A DNA stretch of 64,000 nucleotides from Streptomyces agglomeratus (GTDB lineage Bacteria; Actinomycetota; Actinomycetes; Streptomycetales; Streptomycetaceae): NCBI RefSeq assembly GCF_001746415.1, contig NZ_MEHJ01000001.1, positions 3,989,001 to 4,053,000 on the forward strand, written 5' to 3'. Below, in pieces: positions 8,005 through 16,581 of the stretch. Under the pieces are notes generated by a model that saw only the letters and a program-made list of their open reading frames with translations, was not told the DNA's origin and made no database searches. The position numbers and the translations under genes were made by a program. Each line of letters begins with the position of its first letter. Position 1 is the first letter of the stretch.

Positions 8005-9438
8005 TCACACCCCGTGCTCCGCCGCCGTTCGCCCGTCCTTCACCGCCGCCACCAGAACCGCGTGATCCGCTTCCGTACGGTCCGCGTACGCCACCGCGAA
8101 GCGCCCCACCGCCTCGTCGAACTCCTCGTTCTTCCCGCAGTACCCGGCGACGAGCCGCGGATCGACGCTGTGCGCGTGGGCCCGCGCCAGCAGCGCCCCG
8201 GTCATCCGCCCGTAGTCGTCGAGATGCCCGGGCTCCAGCGCCGCCGGATCCACGCTGCCCTTGCGGTTGCGGAACTGCCGCACCTGGAACGGCCGCCCGT
8301 CCACCTCGGCCCAGCCCAGCAGACTGTCACTCACCACCTGCATCCGCTTCTGCCCGAGCACCACCCGCCGCCCCTCGTGCCCGGCCGGCGGCGCGTCGAA
8401 GCCGGCGAGAGGCAGGTACGGCGTCAGCGCCGAGGCCCGCGCCTCCTTCACCTGGAGCACCAGCGGCTCGCCCCGGTGGTCGATCAGCAGCACCACGTAC
8501 GACCGCGTGCCGACGCTGCCCGTGCCGACCACCCTGAACGCCACGTCGTGGATCGCGTACCGCGCGAGCAGCGGCAGCCGGTCCTCGGGAAGCGTCTTCA
8601 GATACCCGCCCAGCGCCGAGGCGACCGCGGCCGCCTCCCCGTCCGGCACCCGCCGCAGCACCGGCGGTGCGTCCACGAACCGCCGGGTCCCCCCCGGCCC
8701 CTCGGTCGTCGCCCTGGCGGCGAACCGCGCGCTGGTGTTGTTACGGGCCTTCTCCGAGACGCGCTCCAGCGTGCCGAGCAGATCGCGCGCGTCGGCGTGC
8801 GAGACGAGTTCCTCGTCGGCGATCGCGTTCCACGCGTCCAGCACCGGCATCCGGGCGAGCAGCCGCATCGTGCGCCGGTACGCCCCGACCGCGTCGAAGG
8901 CCGCCTGCCGGCATATGTCCTCGTCGGCTCCCGTCTGGCGCCCCGCCAGCACGAGCGAAGTGGCGAGCCGTTTGACGTCCCACTCCCACGGGCCGACGAC
9001 GGTCTCGTCGAAGTCGTTCAGGTCGATGACCAGGCGGCCGCGCGCATCGCCGTACAGGCCGTAGTTCGCCGCGTGGGCGTCACCGCATATCTGCGCGGCG
9101 ACTCCGGTCACGGGCGTCCCCACCAGGTCGTGCGCCATCAGTCCGGCCGCACCCCGCAGGAACGCGAACGGGGACGCGGCCATCCGCCCCACCCGTATCG
9201 GGGCCAGTTCGGGCACCCGGCCGCGATTCGACTCCTCGACCGCCCGCACCGCGTCGGGCCGCTGCACGGCGAGCACGAGCGAGTCGTGCGACGCCCTGGG
9301 CACCCGTGAGCGCAGCGCCTTGCCCTCAGCCTTGGGCGACTGCGAGGGCTCCTCCTCCGACCCGCACCGGGCGAAGCCGGGCACCACCGGAATACGCTCC
9401 CCGCCGAACCCGGAAAACACCGTCTCGTTCTCGGCCAT
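8005..9438 (-). CDS. DUF2252 domain-containing protein
   Basis: The 477-aa product matches DUF2252 over nearly its full length: AASPFAFLRGAAGLMAHDL, then ICGDAHAANYGLYGD and VIDLNDFDETVVGPWEWDVK. The last two resemble the catalytic GDxHxxN and metal-binding IDxxD motifs of aminoglycoside phosphotransferase/HipA-type kinases, so a kinase-like fold is plausible, though no substrate is known. ATG at 9438 has GGGGAGG upstream. Separate promoter region of about 220 bases behind it. Confidence 0.82.
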   Translation of the reverse strand: MAENETVFSGFGGERIPVVPGFARCGSEEEPSQSPKAEGKALRSRVPRASHDSLVLAVQRPDAVRAVEESNRGRVPELAPIRVGRMAASPFAFLRGAAGLMAHDLVGTPVTGVAAQICGDAHAANYGLYGDARGRLVIDLNDFDETVVGPWEWDVKRLATSLVLAGRQTGADEDICRQAAFDAVGAYRRTMRLLARMPVLDAWNAIADEELVSHADARDLLGTLERVSEKARNNTSARFAARATTEGPGGTRRFVDAPPVLRRVPDGEAAAVASALGGYLKTLPEDRLPLLARYAIHDVAFRVVGTGSVGTRSYVVLLIDHRGEPLVLQVKEARASALTPYLPLAGFDAPPAGHEGRRVVLGQKRMQVVSDSLLGWAEVDGRPFQVRQFRNRKGSVDPAALEPGHLDDYGRMTGALLARAHAHSVDPRLVAGYCGKNEEFDEAVGRFAVAYADRTEADHAVLVAAVKDGRTAAEHGV

Positions 9439-9635
9439 CGTGCACCGCCTCCCCGTCCTCGCACAGCACCGGCCGGCAGACCGGCAGACCGGTCACCGAC
9501 GTCCCCCGCCGAACCGCCCAACCCGCCGAACCACCAGGCCGCCAGGCCACCGGGCCACGAAGGCACCCGACCGCCCGGCCCGCCAACATCAACTGCTCAC
9601 GACCGTACCGCCGGGCACCGACACCCGTCTCCCCC

Positions 9636-9644
9636 TGTGGACAA
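9636..9644 (-). promoter_or_regulatory. Isolated perfect DnaA box
   Basis: TGTGGACAA, the complement of TTGTCCACA, the preferred Streptomyces DnaA box. It lies between the DUF2252 start and the 3' end of the next minus-strand gene. It may be a chance match or one of the scattered DnaA-titrating boxes. Confidence 0.35.
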
Positions 9645-9656
9645 AGGAGACGGCGC

Positions 9657-11441
9657 CTACCGCAGCGTGACGACCGTCGCCGCCCCCACCGGCCCGTCCG
9701 TCCCAATCGTTCGTACGCCGGTCTCCCGCCCCGCGGTCAGCCGTTCCAGCCCCGCCGCGTCCGGCTGGAGCCGCCCTCGCTCGAAGACCACCAGGCTCAC
9801 CAGCGTCCCCTCGGGCACCCGGAGCTTCCGGTACTGGGCGTACGTCACGGCGTCGCAGCCGGAGTACCAGCCGAACTCCGGCTCGTACCCGGTCACCACC
9901 AGGCACGGCCGCCCCTGCGCCGCCGCCCCGATCTCCCGCGCCACCGGCACCATCGACCAGGCCAGCCGGGTCGGGCCCGGCATCGCACCGTGGGCCACGA
10001 CCTGCGTCGTCCCCAGCACCGTCAGTCCCGCCAGCGCCGCCACGGCGGCCAGCACGGGTGCCCCCCACGCCGCCCCCGCCAGTTCGGCCACCGCCTGCAC
10101 TCCGAGCACCGTGAGCAGGACCACCGCGAGATAGACGAACCGCGGCTCCCCGTCCGTCGCCACTCCGAGGACCACGAAGACCAGCACAGCGGCCGTACCG
10201 AGGAACACCCGCCGCCGGTCGTCCGCCCGCATCCCGCACGAAGCACCCGCCGCCGCCCCCCGCGAAGCACTCGCCCACCCCGCGTGCGAAGTCCCTGCTC
10301 GCGAAGCCCCCGCCTCAACCGAAGCCCCGGCCCGCGAAGCCCGCACGCGCCGCAGCGCCGCCCCGGCCGCCCACAGCCCCGCGACCATCACCACCGCGCC
10401 CAGGTCCCCGGCCAGCCGGTACGGAAAGACCGCCAGGTAGTAGACGAACCCGTCACCCACGTACGCGCGATTGGCCTGCGAAGTCGCCGACATCACCATC
10501 CCGAGCGGCGACCCCGTCTCCCGTACGGCGTGAACCAGATGCGGTACGAGCCCGATCACCAGCACAACGGCCGCGCCGGCCAGCCGCCGCCCCTGCGCCA
10601 TCCACGCGCGCGGCCCGTACGCGAAGACCGCCGCGAGCCCTACGGCCAGCAGGTTCCCCACCACGCCGTACCGCAGATAGAAGGCGGCCAGCACCACGAC
10701 CGGCACGCCCCACAGCGCCCGTGAACCCGGCTTCTCCTGCGCCCGCACCAGCAGGAAGACGACGACCAGCAGCAGCCCGGTCGCCCCGATGTCGTTCAGG
10801 TACTCCGGCACCCTGCGCAGGAACCCCAGCCCGCTCAGCAGCACCAGCACGACCACCACCGCACGCCGCCGCGAAGTCCAGGCCGCCGCCACGAGATACG
10901 TCACAGTCAGCGTTCCCAGCGTCAGCACGAGCGCCACCGCCCGCAGCGCGCCCGCCTGAGAGCCGTCACCGCCCATCCCCGAGCCGTCTGTACCCACCCC
11001 GGAGCCGTCACCGCCCAGCCACAGGGCCACGGCCCCCAGCGCCGGAAGCCCCACGGGCCGGTAGAGACCCCACCCCGCGTCCGGCGTCCCGCTCACCCAG
11101 GAGCGCGCCTTGTTCGCGTACACCGCCTCCTCGTGACCGAGGTACGGCTCGAAATCCTGAAGCACCGCCCACACCCCGGCGGCCGCCGCCAGCGCCCCCA
11201 CCAGGTACGCCCAGGAAGGAATCCGCCGCAGCACATCTTCAATCCGCCGCCATGGAAGGGGTATTCGCTCCCCCCACAGCGGCCTGGATATGAGCCAGGC
11301 CGGTGCGGCGACGAGCAGGTACGGCCACGGCTGCCACCCCGGCAGCCACCCCCCGTACCCCGCCACCAGCAACACCTGCTGAGCGCCGGCCAGCGCCGTG
11401 AACACCACGGCCACGACCCCGGCGATCCTCCGACGGGCCAC
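9657..11441 (-). CDS. Polytopic membrane protein, putative GT-C glycosyltransferase
   Basis: About 594 aa with ten or more hydrophobic helices and a soluble C-terminal part. The first extracytoplasmic loop has HEEAVYANKARSW, an acidic motif placed as in lipid-linked-sugar-using GT-C enzymes of the GT39/ArnT type, so transfer of a sugar at the outer membrane face is the best guess. The start is uncertain. An in-frame ATG at 11498 lies inside the tRNA-Leu terminator hairpin and cannot be used from most transcripts, so I place the start at the GTG 11441, preceded by GGGGTGGGGGA. GTG 11456 is the alternative. Confidence 0.6.
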   Translation of the reverse strand: MARRRIAGVVAVVFTALAGAQQVLLVAGYGGWLPGWQPWPYLLVAAPAWLISRPLWGERIPLPWRRIEDVLRRIPSWAYLVGALAAAAGVWAVLQDFEPYLGHEEAVYANKARSWVSGTPDAGWGLYRPVGLPALGAVALWLGGDGSGVGTDGSGMGGDGSQAGALRAVALVLTLGTLTVTYLVAAAWTSRRRAVVVVLVLLSGLGFLRRVPEYLNDIGATGLLLVVVFLLVRAQEKPGSRALWGVPVVVLAAFYLRYGVVGNLLAVGLAAVFAYGPRAWMAQGRRLAGAAVVLVIGLVPHLVHAVRETGSPLGMVMSATSQANRAYVGDGFVYYLAVFPYRLAGDLGAVVMVAGLWAAGAALRRVRASRAGASVEAGASRAGTSHAGWASASRGAAAGASCGMRADDRRRVFLGTAAVLVFVVLGVATDGEPRFVYLAVVLLTVLGVQAVAELAGAAWGAPVLAAVAALAGLTVLGTTQVVAHGAMPGPTRLAWSMVPVAREIGAAAQGRPCLVVTGYEPEFGWYSGCDAVTYAQYRKLRVPEGTLVSLVVFERGRLQPDAAGLERLTAGRETGVRTIGTDGPVGAATVVTLR

Positions 11442-11478
11442 TGCGAGATCCCCCACCCCGAAAACACCATGTGCAACG

Positions 11479-11518
11479 CAAAAAGAAACGGACCCCATCG
11501 TGGTCAACGATGGGGCCC
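11479..11518 (-). terminator. Rho-independent terminator of tRNA-Leu
   Basis: On the minus strand CCCCATCG and CGATGGGG form an 8-bp stem with a 7-nt loop, followed by TTTCTTTTTG, lying about 20 bases after the tRNA 3' end. A textbook intrinsic terminator, rare in this GC-rich genome. Confidence 0.85.
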
Positions 11519-11537
11519 GAATCAGGGTCCAACCAAG

Positions 11538-11620
11538 TGCGCGAGGGGGGATTTGAACCCCCACGTCCCTAAGGACACTGGCACCTGAAGCCAGCGCGTC
11601 TGCCGTTCCGCCACTCGCGC
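11538..11620 (-). tRNA. tRNA-Leu (anticodon CAG)
   Basis: The minus strand begins GCGCGAGTGGCGGAACGGCA and ends CTCGCGCA; acceptor arms of seven pairs close exactly. The anticodon loop reads CTTCAGGT with stem GCTGG/CCAGT, giving CAG and decoding CUG. A long variable arm (TGTCCTTAGGGACG) marks a class II tRNA. The T arm is GGGGGTTCAAATCCCCC. CCA is not encoded. 83 nt. Confidence 0.93.
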
Positions 11621-12087
11621 ATGAGTGGTGCCGTTCGAATCTCTCACTGGTTTGTGCGAGCGCCTGACGACATGCAGAAGATTAGCACGGTGGCCAGGGT
11701 GGATTCACACGCGTTGTTCGGGGGGACCCGAGGAGGGGAACGAGAGGGAGACAGGGAGGGGCACAGGGAGGGGAACAAGACAGGCGGCACCGCCGCGGGC
11801 ACAGCAGGACGACGGCGACGAAGGACGGCGACGAGGACGAGAACGGGCGGGAAAGCGCGAGAACGCGCACCGCACGACAAGAGGAACGCCCGAGGGAACG
11901 CCGCCGCCCGTCACCCACTCCTCCAGAGTGCTCGCCGGGTGCGGGACACTGTCATCAGGCCACCTCTACGATCCCTGTGAGAGGTGACACTCATCCGCTG
12001 TGCAGACAAGGGGAACCAGCCGATTTCCCGACGCGTGGATACGATCAGTAAGCAGTACCAGGACGGCAACGACGGAGGAGGTGCCCC
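11621..12087. other. Intergenic region with G-quadruplex motif and fha operon promoter
   Basis: No convincing gene. The left part serves tRNA-Leu on the minus strand, with a TAATCT -10-like hexamer at 11684-11679. The middle is purine-rich on the plus strand and includes GGGAGGGGCACAGGGAGGGG at 11754-11773, a canonical four-tract G-quadruplex. The right part should hold the fhaA promoter: TACGAT at 12040-12045 resembles a Streptomyces -10, without a clear -35. GGAGGAGG before 12088 is the fhaA ribosome binding site. Confidence 0.5.
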
Positions 12088-12963
12088 ATGGGAGTCATGA
12101 AGCGTTTCGAGCAGCGTCTCGAAGGTCTGGTCAACGGCACCTTCGCCAAGGTCTTCAAGTCCGAGGTCCAGCCTGTCGAGATCGCCGGCGCCCTCCAGCG
12201 CGAGTGCGACAACAACGCCACGATCTGGAACCGCGAGCGGACCGTCGTTCCCAACGACTTCATCGTCGAGCTCTCGACCCCGGACTACGAGCGCCTCAGC
12301 CCGTACTCCGGACAGCTCGGTGACGAGCTCTCCGGCCTGGTCCGCGACTACGCGAAGCAGCAGCGCTACACCTTCATGGGCCCCATCAAGGTCCACCTGG
12401 AGAAGGCCGAAGACCTCGACACCGGTCTTTACCGCGTACGCAGCCGCACGCTCGCGTCGAGCACGTCGCAGGCCGCCCCCGCGCAGAGCCCGGCCCCCGG
12501 CCGCCCCGCACCCGCCGCCCCTCGCGGCGGCGGCTACGGCTACCCGCCGTCGGCCGCTCCCGGAGCGCCTCCCATGCCCGCCGCCCCGCCGCCGGCGCAC
12601 GGCGCACGGCCCGGCGGGCCGGCAGCCGTGTCCGGCAGGCCGCCCGCCCCCGGCGCGGGCCCCGGCCCGATGCCGGGCGCGCAGACGCGGCGCTGGATCG
12701 AGATCAATGGCACACGCCATCAGATGTCCCGCCCGACGCTGGTGCTGGGCCGCAGCACCGAAGCCGACGTGCGGATCGACGACCCCGGCGTATCGCGCCG
12801 GCACTGTGAGATCCGGACCGGAACGCCCCCGACGATCCAGGATCTCGGGTCTACCAACGGCATCGTGGTAGACGGACAGCACACCACCCGCGCTACGCTC
12901 CGCGACGGCTCGCGGATCGTCGTGGGCAGCACGACCATCGTTTATCGGCAAGCCGAAGGGTGA
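12088..12963 (+). CDS. fhaA: FhaA, DUF3662 and FHA domain protein
   Basis: 291 aa: an N-terminal DUF3662 domain (residues about 1-118, MKRFEQRLEGLVNGTFAKVF), a Pro/Ala/Gly-rich linker, and a C-terminal FHA domain (about 200-290) with the phosphothreonine-binding landmarks GRSTEADV, SRRHCEI and GSTNGIV. FHA domains read threonine phosphorylation by PknB-type kinases. In mycobacteria FhaA binds the phosphorylated pseudokinase attached to MurJ; a matching pseudokinase lies at 58.4-60.1 kb here. First gene of the fhaA-fhaB-pstP-rodA-pbpA-pknB operon, with a strong ribosome binding site. Confidence 0.93.
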   Translation: MGVMKRFEQRLEGLVNGTFAKVFKSEVQPVEIAGALQRECDNNATIWNRERTVVPNDFIVELSTPDYERLSPYSGQLGDELSGLVRDYAKQQRYTFMGPIKVHLEKAEDLDTGLYRVRSRTLASSTSQAAPAQSPAPGRPAPAAPRGGGYGYPPSAAPGAPPMPAAPPPAHGARPGGPAAVSGRPPAPGAGPGPMPGAQTRRWIEINGTRHQMSRPTLVLGRSTEADVRIDDPGVSRRHCEIRTGTPPTIQDLGSTNGIVVDGQHTTRATLRDGSRIVVGSTTIVYRQAEG

Positions 12964-12973
12964 AGCGGGGGCA

Positions 12974-13483
12974 ATGTCAGAGCTGACCCTGACGGTCATG
13001 CGGCTAGGTTTCCTGGCTGTTCTGTGGCTGTTCGTGATTGTGGCCGTCCAGGTCATCCGCAGCGATCTGTTCGGTACGCGGGTCACGCAGCGCGGCTCAC
13101 GCCGCACCGCGTCCGCCGACGCCAGGCCGCCGCAGACCGGACGCCAGCAACAGGCTGCGGCGCCGCCGCAGCAGCGCCAGCGCCGCGGCGCCCCCACCAA
13201 GCTGGTGGTGTCCGAAGGCACGCTCACCGGCACGACGGTGGCCCTCCAGGGGCAGACCGTCACGCTGGGGCGGGCGCACGATTCGACGATCGTGCTGGAC
13301 GACGACTACGCGTCCAGCCGTCATGCCAGGATCTACCCGGACCGTGACGGCCAGTGGATCGTCGAGGATCTCGGGTCCACCAACGGCACGTATCTCGACC
13401 GGACCCGACTCACCACCCCGACCCCCATTCCGCTGGGCGCGCCGATCCGCATCGGCAAGACCGTCATCGAGCTGCGGAAGTAG
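12974..13483 (+). CDS. fhaB: FhaB, membrane-anchored FHA domain protein
   Basis: 169 aa with one transmembrane helix near the N terminus (residues about 6-27, VMRLGFLAVLWLFVIVAVQV), a Gln/Arg-rich linker and a C-terminal cytoplasmic FHA domain (about 75-169) with LGRAHDSTIVLDDDYASSRH and LGSTNGTYLD. The mycobacterial counterpart (FipA) links kinase signalling to division and wall synthesis. Ten bases after fhaA. Confidence 0.92.
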   Translation: MSELTLTVMRLGFLAVLWLFVIVAVQVIRSDLFGTRVTQRGSRRTASADARPPQTGRQQQAAAPPQQRQRRGAPTKLVVSEGTLTGTTVALQGQTVTLGRAHDSTIVLDDDYASSRHARIYPDRDGQWIVEDLGSTNGTYLDRTRLTTPTPIPLGAPIRIGKTVIELRK

Positions 13484-13575
13484 TGCCACGTCATGATTGA
13501 GCGCGAGCGGAGCGAGCGAGCCGCGGCGGTCCCCACAACGGATCTCCGCAGGCTCCCGACCGGAGGGTGGGCACC

Positions 13576-15162
13576 GTGCGGATGTACCCGGAGCCGACGG
13601 GCGAGGTGCGCATGAGTCTGTCACTGCGCTTCGCCGCCGGATCGCACAAAGGCATGATCCGGGAAGGCAACGAGGACTCCGGTTACGCCGGCCCACGCCT
13701 TCTCGCCATCGCCGACGGCATGGGGGGACAGGCCGCCGGCGAGGTGGCCAGCTCCGAGGTCATCTCGACCCTGGTCACCCTCGACGACGACGTACCCGGC
13801 TCGGACATCCTGACCTCGCTCGGCACCGCCGTGCAGCGGGCCAACGACCAGCTGCGCATGATGGTCGAGGAGGACCCGCAGCTGGAAGGCATGGGCACCA
13901 CGCTCACCGCCCTCCTGTGGACCGGGCAGCGCCTCGGTCTCGTGCACGTGGGCGACTCACGGGCGTACCTCCTGCGCGACGGCGTACTGACCCAGATCAC
14001 GCAGGACCACACCTGGGTGCAGCGCCTCGTCGACGAGGGCCGCATCACCGAGGAAGAGGCCACCACCCACCCGCAGCGCTCCCTGCTGATGCGCGCGCTG
14101 GGCAGTGGCGACCACGTGGAGCCCGACCTCTCCATCCGCGAGGTCCGGGCCGGCGACCGCTACCTGATCTGCTCCGACGGTCTGTCCGGCGTCGTCTCCC
14201 ACCAGACGATGGAGGAGACGCTCGCCAGCTACCACGGCCCCCAGGAGACCGTGCAGGAGCTCATCCAGCTCGCCCTGCGCGGCGGCGGACCCGACAACAT
14301 CACCTGCATCGTCGCGGACGTCCTGGACGTCGACGGCAACGACACCCTGGCCGGGCAGCTCAACGACACCCCGGTCGTGGTCGGCGCGGTCGCCGAGAAC
14401 CAGCTCCAGGCCAACGACGGCGGCGCCATGCAGACCCCCGCGGGCCGCGCGGCGGGCCTCGGCAGGCCCGTCCCCCCGCAGGCCGCACCGGGCGGCGCGT
14501 TCGGCCCGCCCGGCAGCGGTGACACCGGCGGCTACGGAGGCGCCCCCGACGGCGCCTTCGGCGCGTACAGCGACGAGGACTTCGTCAAGCCGCGCGCCGG
14601 CCGCAAGTGGTTCAAGAGAACGCTGTACCTGGCGCTCGCGGTCGCCGTCGTCGGCGGCGGCCTCTACGGCGGCTACCGCTGGACGCAGACGCAGTACTAC
14701 GTCGGCGCCAACGAGGAACACGTCGCGCTCTACCGGGGCATCAGCCAGGACCTCGCCTGGGTCTCCCTCTCGAAGGTCGAGAAGGACCACCCCGAGATCG
14801 AACTCAAGTACCTCCCGCCCTACCAGCGCAAGCAGGTAGAGGCGACCATCACCGAGGGCAGCCTCACCGACGCGCGCGAGAAGGTCACCGAGCTCGGCAC
14901 CCAGGCATCCGCGTGCAAGAAGGACGAGGAGCGCCGCAAGGCCGAGCGCGAGGCCCGCGAGAAGGCGGAGCGCGAAAAGGCGGAGCGCGAGAACCGCGAG
15001 AACGACGCACGTACGGGCGAGGGCGAAGCGGGCGGCACGACCGGCTCCGGCGCCACGACCCAGACCACCCAGAAGATTCCGACGGCTACAGCTACGCCCA
15101 CTCCTGGCCCCAGCCTCTCCGAGGAAGAGCAGAAGCTGGTCTCGCAGTGCGGTAAGCCGTAA
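13576..15162 (+). CDS. pstP: PP2C-family Ser/Thr phosphatase PstP
   Basis: Partner phosphatase of the PknB pathway. The catalytic domain (first 240 residues) shows the PP2C metal-binding motifs GNEDSG, ADGMGG, GDSRAYLL, CSDGLSG and GGGPDNITC. A Gly/Pro-rich juxtamembrane stretch leads to a single transmembrane helix (TLYLALAVAVVGGGLYGGY) and an extracellular part with a Lys/Glu/Arg-rich helix. The start is uncertain: GTG 13576 has GGAGG nine bases upstream; GTG 13567, ATG 13582 and ATG 13612 are in frame too, and the domain is intact from all. Confidence 0.92.
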   Translation: MRMYPEPTGEVRMSLSLRFAAGSHKGMIREGNEDSGYAGPRLLAIADGMGGQAAGEVASSEVISTLVTLDDDVPGSDILTSLGTAVQRANDQLRMMVEEDPQLEGMGTTLTALLWTGQRLGLVHVGDSRAYLLRDGVLTQITQDHTWVQRLVDEGRITEEEATTHPQRSLLMRALGSGDHVEPDLSIREVRAGDRYLICSDGLSGVVSHQTMEETLASYHGPQETVQELIQLALRGGGPDNITCIVADVLDVDGNDTLAGQLNDTPVVVGAVAENQLQANDGGAMQTPAGRAAGLGRPVPPQAAPGGAFGPPGSGDTGGYGGAPDGAFGAYSDEDFVKPRAGRKWFKRTLYLALAVAVVGGGLYGGYRWTQTQYYVGANEEHVALYRGISQDLAWVSLSKVEKDHPEIELKYLPPYQRKQVEATITEGSLTDAREKVTELGTQASACKKDEERRKAEREAREKAEREKAERENRENDARTGEGEAGGTTGSGATTQTTQKIPTATATPTPGPSLSEEEQKLVSQCGKP

Positions 15163-15183
15163 AGCCGTAGGGGGCCTTACCAA

Positions 15184-16581
15184 ATGAGCGTTGTGACCAA
15201 CACGACCACCATCGGCGCGATCGAAGCGCCGAGCCGGCGCAACACCGAGCTGGCCATGCTCGCGTTCGCCGTCATCATCCCGGTCTTCGCGTACGCCAAT
15301 GTCGGCCTCGCCAAGGACGGCAGCCTGCCCGCGGGCATGCTCGGCTACGGCCTCGGACTCAGCCTGCTCGCGGGCGTCGCGCACCTGATGGTGCGCAAGT
15401 TCGCGCCGTACGCCGACCCGTTGATGCTGCCCCTGGCCACCCTGCTCAACGGGCTCGGACTGGTGCTGATCTGGCGGCTCGACCTGGAGCCGTCCATCAC
15501 CACCGCCGCCGTGGGCGGCGCGATGGCACCCAAGCAGATGATCTGGTCGGCGCTCGGCGTCGCCCTCTTCCTGGGCGTCCTGCTGTTCCTGAAGGACCAC
15601 CGCGTACTCCAGCGCTACACGTACATCTCGATGGTCGTGGCCCTCGTGCTGCTGATCCTGCCGATGTTCTTCCCGGCCAAGTTCGGCGCACGAATCTGGA
15701 TCACCATCCCCGGTGTCGGATCGCTCCAGCCCGCCGAGTTCGCGAAGATCATCATCGCGGTCTTCTTCGCCGGCTACCTGATGGTGAAGCGCGACGCGCT
15801 CGCCCTGGCCAGCCGTCGCTTCATGGGCATGTACCTGCCCCGCGGCCGCGACCTCGGACCGATCCTCGCCATCTGGGCGATCAGCCTGATGATCCTGATC
15901 TTCGAGACCGACCTGGGCACCTCGCTGCTCTTCTTCGGCCTCTTCGTGATCATGCTGTACGTCGCCACCGAGCGCACCAGCTGGGTCGTCTTCGGCCTCA
16001 CCCTCAGCGCCGCCGGCGCCGTCGGCGTCGCCTCCTTCGCCGGCCACGTGCAGTCCCGCGTCGAGAACTGGCTCAACCCCCTCGCCCTCCAGAACGGCGG
16101 CGTCACCGAGACCGCCCAGGCCGTCTACGCCTTCGGCTCCGGCGGCCTCTTCGGCTCCGGGCTCGGCCAGGGCTACTCGCGCCTCATCGGCGGCATCGCC
16201 CCCAAGAGCGACTACATCCTCGCCACCGTCGGTGAGGAAATGGGCCTCACCGGCCTCATGGCGATCATCCTCGTGTACGGCCTCCTCATCGAGCGCGGCG
16301 TACGCACCGCACTCGCCGCCCGCGACCCCTTCGGCAAGCTCCTGGCGATCGGCCTCTCCGGCGCCTTCGCCCTCCAGGTCTTCGTGGTCGCCGGCGGCGT
16401 CACCGGCGTCATCCCGCTGACCGGCATGACCATGCCGTTCCTCGCGCAGGGCGGCTCCTCCGTCATCGCCAACTGGGCGCTCATCGCCATCCTGCTGCGC
16501 ATCAGCGACACCGCGCGCAGGCCCGCGCCCGCGCCCGCACCTACGTCCGACGCCGAGATGACCCAGGTGGTCCGCCCGTGA
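15184..16581 (+). CDS. rodA: FtsW/RodA/SpoVE-family SEDS glycosyltransferase
   Basis: 465 aa, about ten transmembrane helices. SEDS proteins polymerise lipid II into glycan strands and work with a class B PBP. Family motifs are visible: ETDLGTSLLFFG and the C-terminal GGSSVIANWALIAILLRISD. Placement directly before pbpA, with a four-base overlap, says this SEDS-PBP pair works together; by position it corresponds to mycobacterial rodA rather than the dcw-cluster ftsW. Confidence 0.92.
   Translation: MSVVTNTTTIGAIEAPSRRNTELAMLAFAVIIPVFAYANVGLAKDGSLPAGMLGYGLGLSLLAGVAHLMVRKFAPYADPLMLPLATLLNGLGLVLIWRLDLEPSITTAAVGGAMAPKQMIWSALGVALFLGVLLFLKDHRVLQRYTYISMVVALVLLILPMFFPAKFGARIWITIPGVGSLQPAEFAKIIIAVFFAGYLMVKRDALALASRRFMGMYLPRGRDLGPILAIWAISLMILIFETDLGTSLLFFGLFVIMLYVATERTSWVVFGLTLSAAGAVGVASFAGHVQSRVENWLNPLALQNGGVTETAQAVYAFGSGGLFGSGLGQGYSRLIGGIAPKSDYILATVGEEMGLTGLMAIILVYGLLIERGVRTALAARDPFGKLLAIGLSGAFALQVFVVAGGVTGVIPLTGMTMPFLAQGGSSVIANWALIAILLRISDTARRPAPAPAPTSDAEMTQVVRP

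Noticed and set aside
9480..9600. Short repeats of CCGGCAGACCGG and CCGCCAGGCCACC type
   Set aside because: Low-complexity GC-rich sequence with no regular unit.
11442..11564. Longer start for the GT-C-like protein, running through the tRNA-Leu 3' part
   Set aside because: It would overlap the tRNA gene and its terminator.
11621..11987. Short open frames on both strands in the purine-rich gap
   Set aside because: Arg/Gly or Arg/Pro-rich translations set by base composition, no ribosome binding site, no conserved pattern.
13957..16047. A 696-codon open frame antisense to pstP and rodA
   Set aside because: Spans two well-supported genes on the opposite strand and shows no family features.
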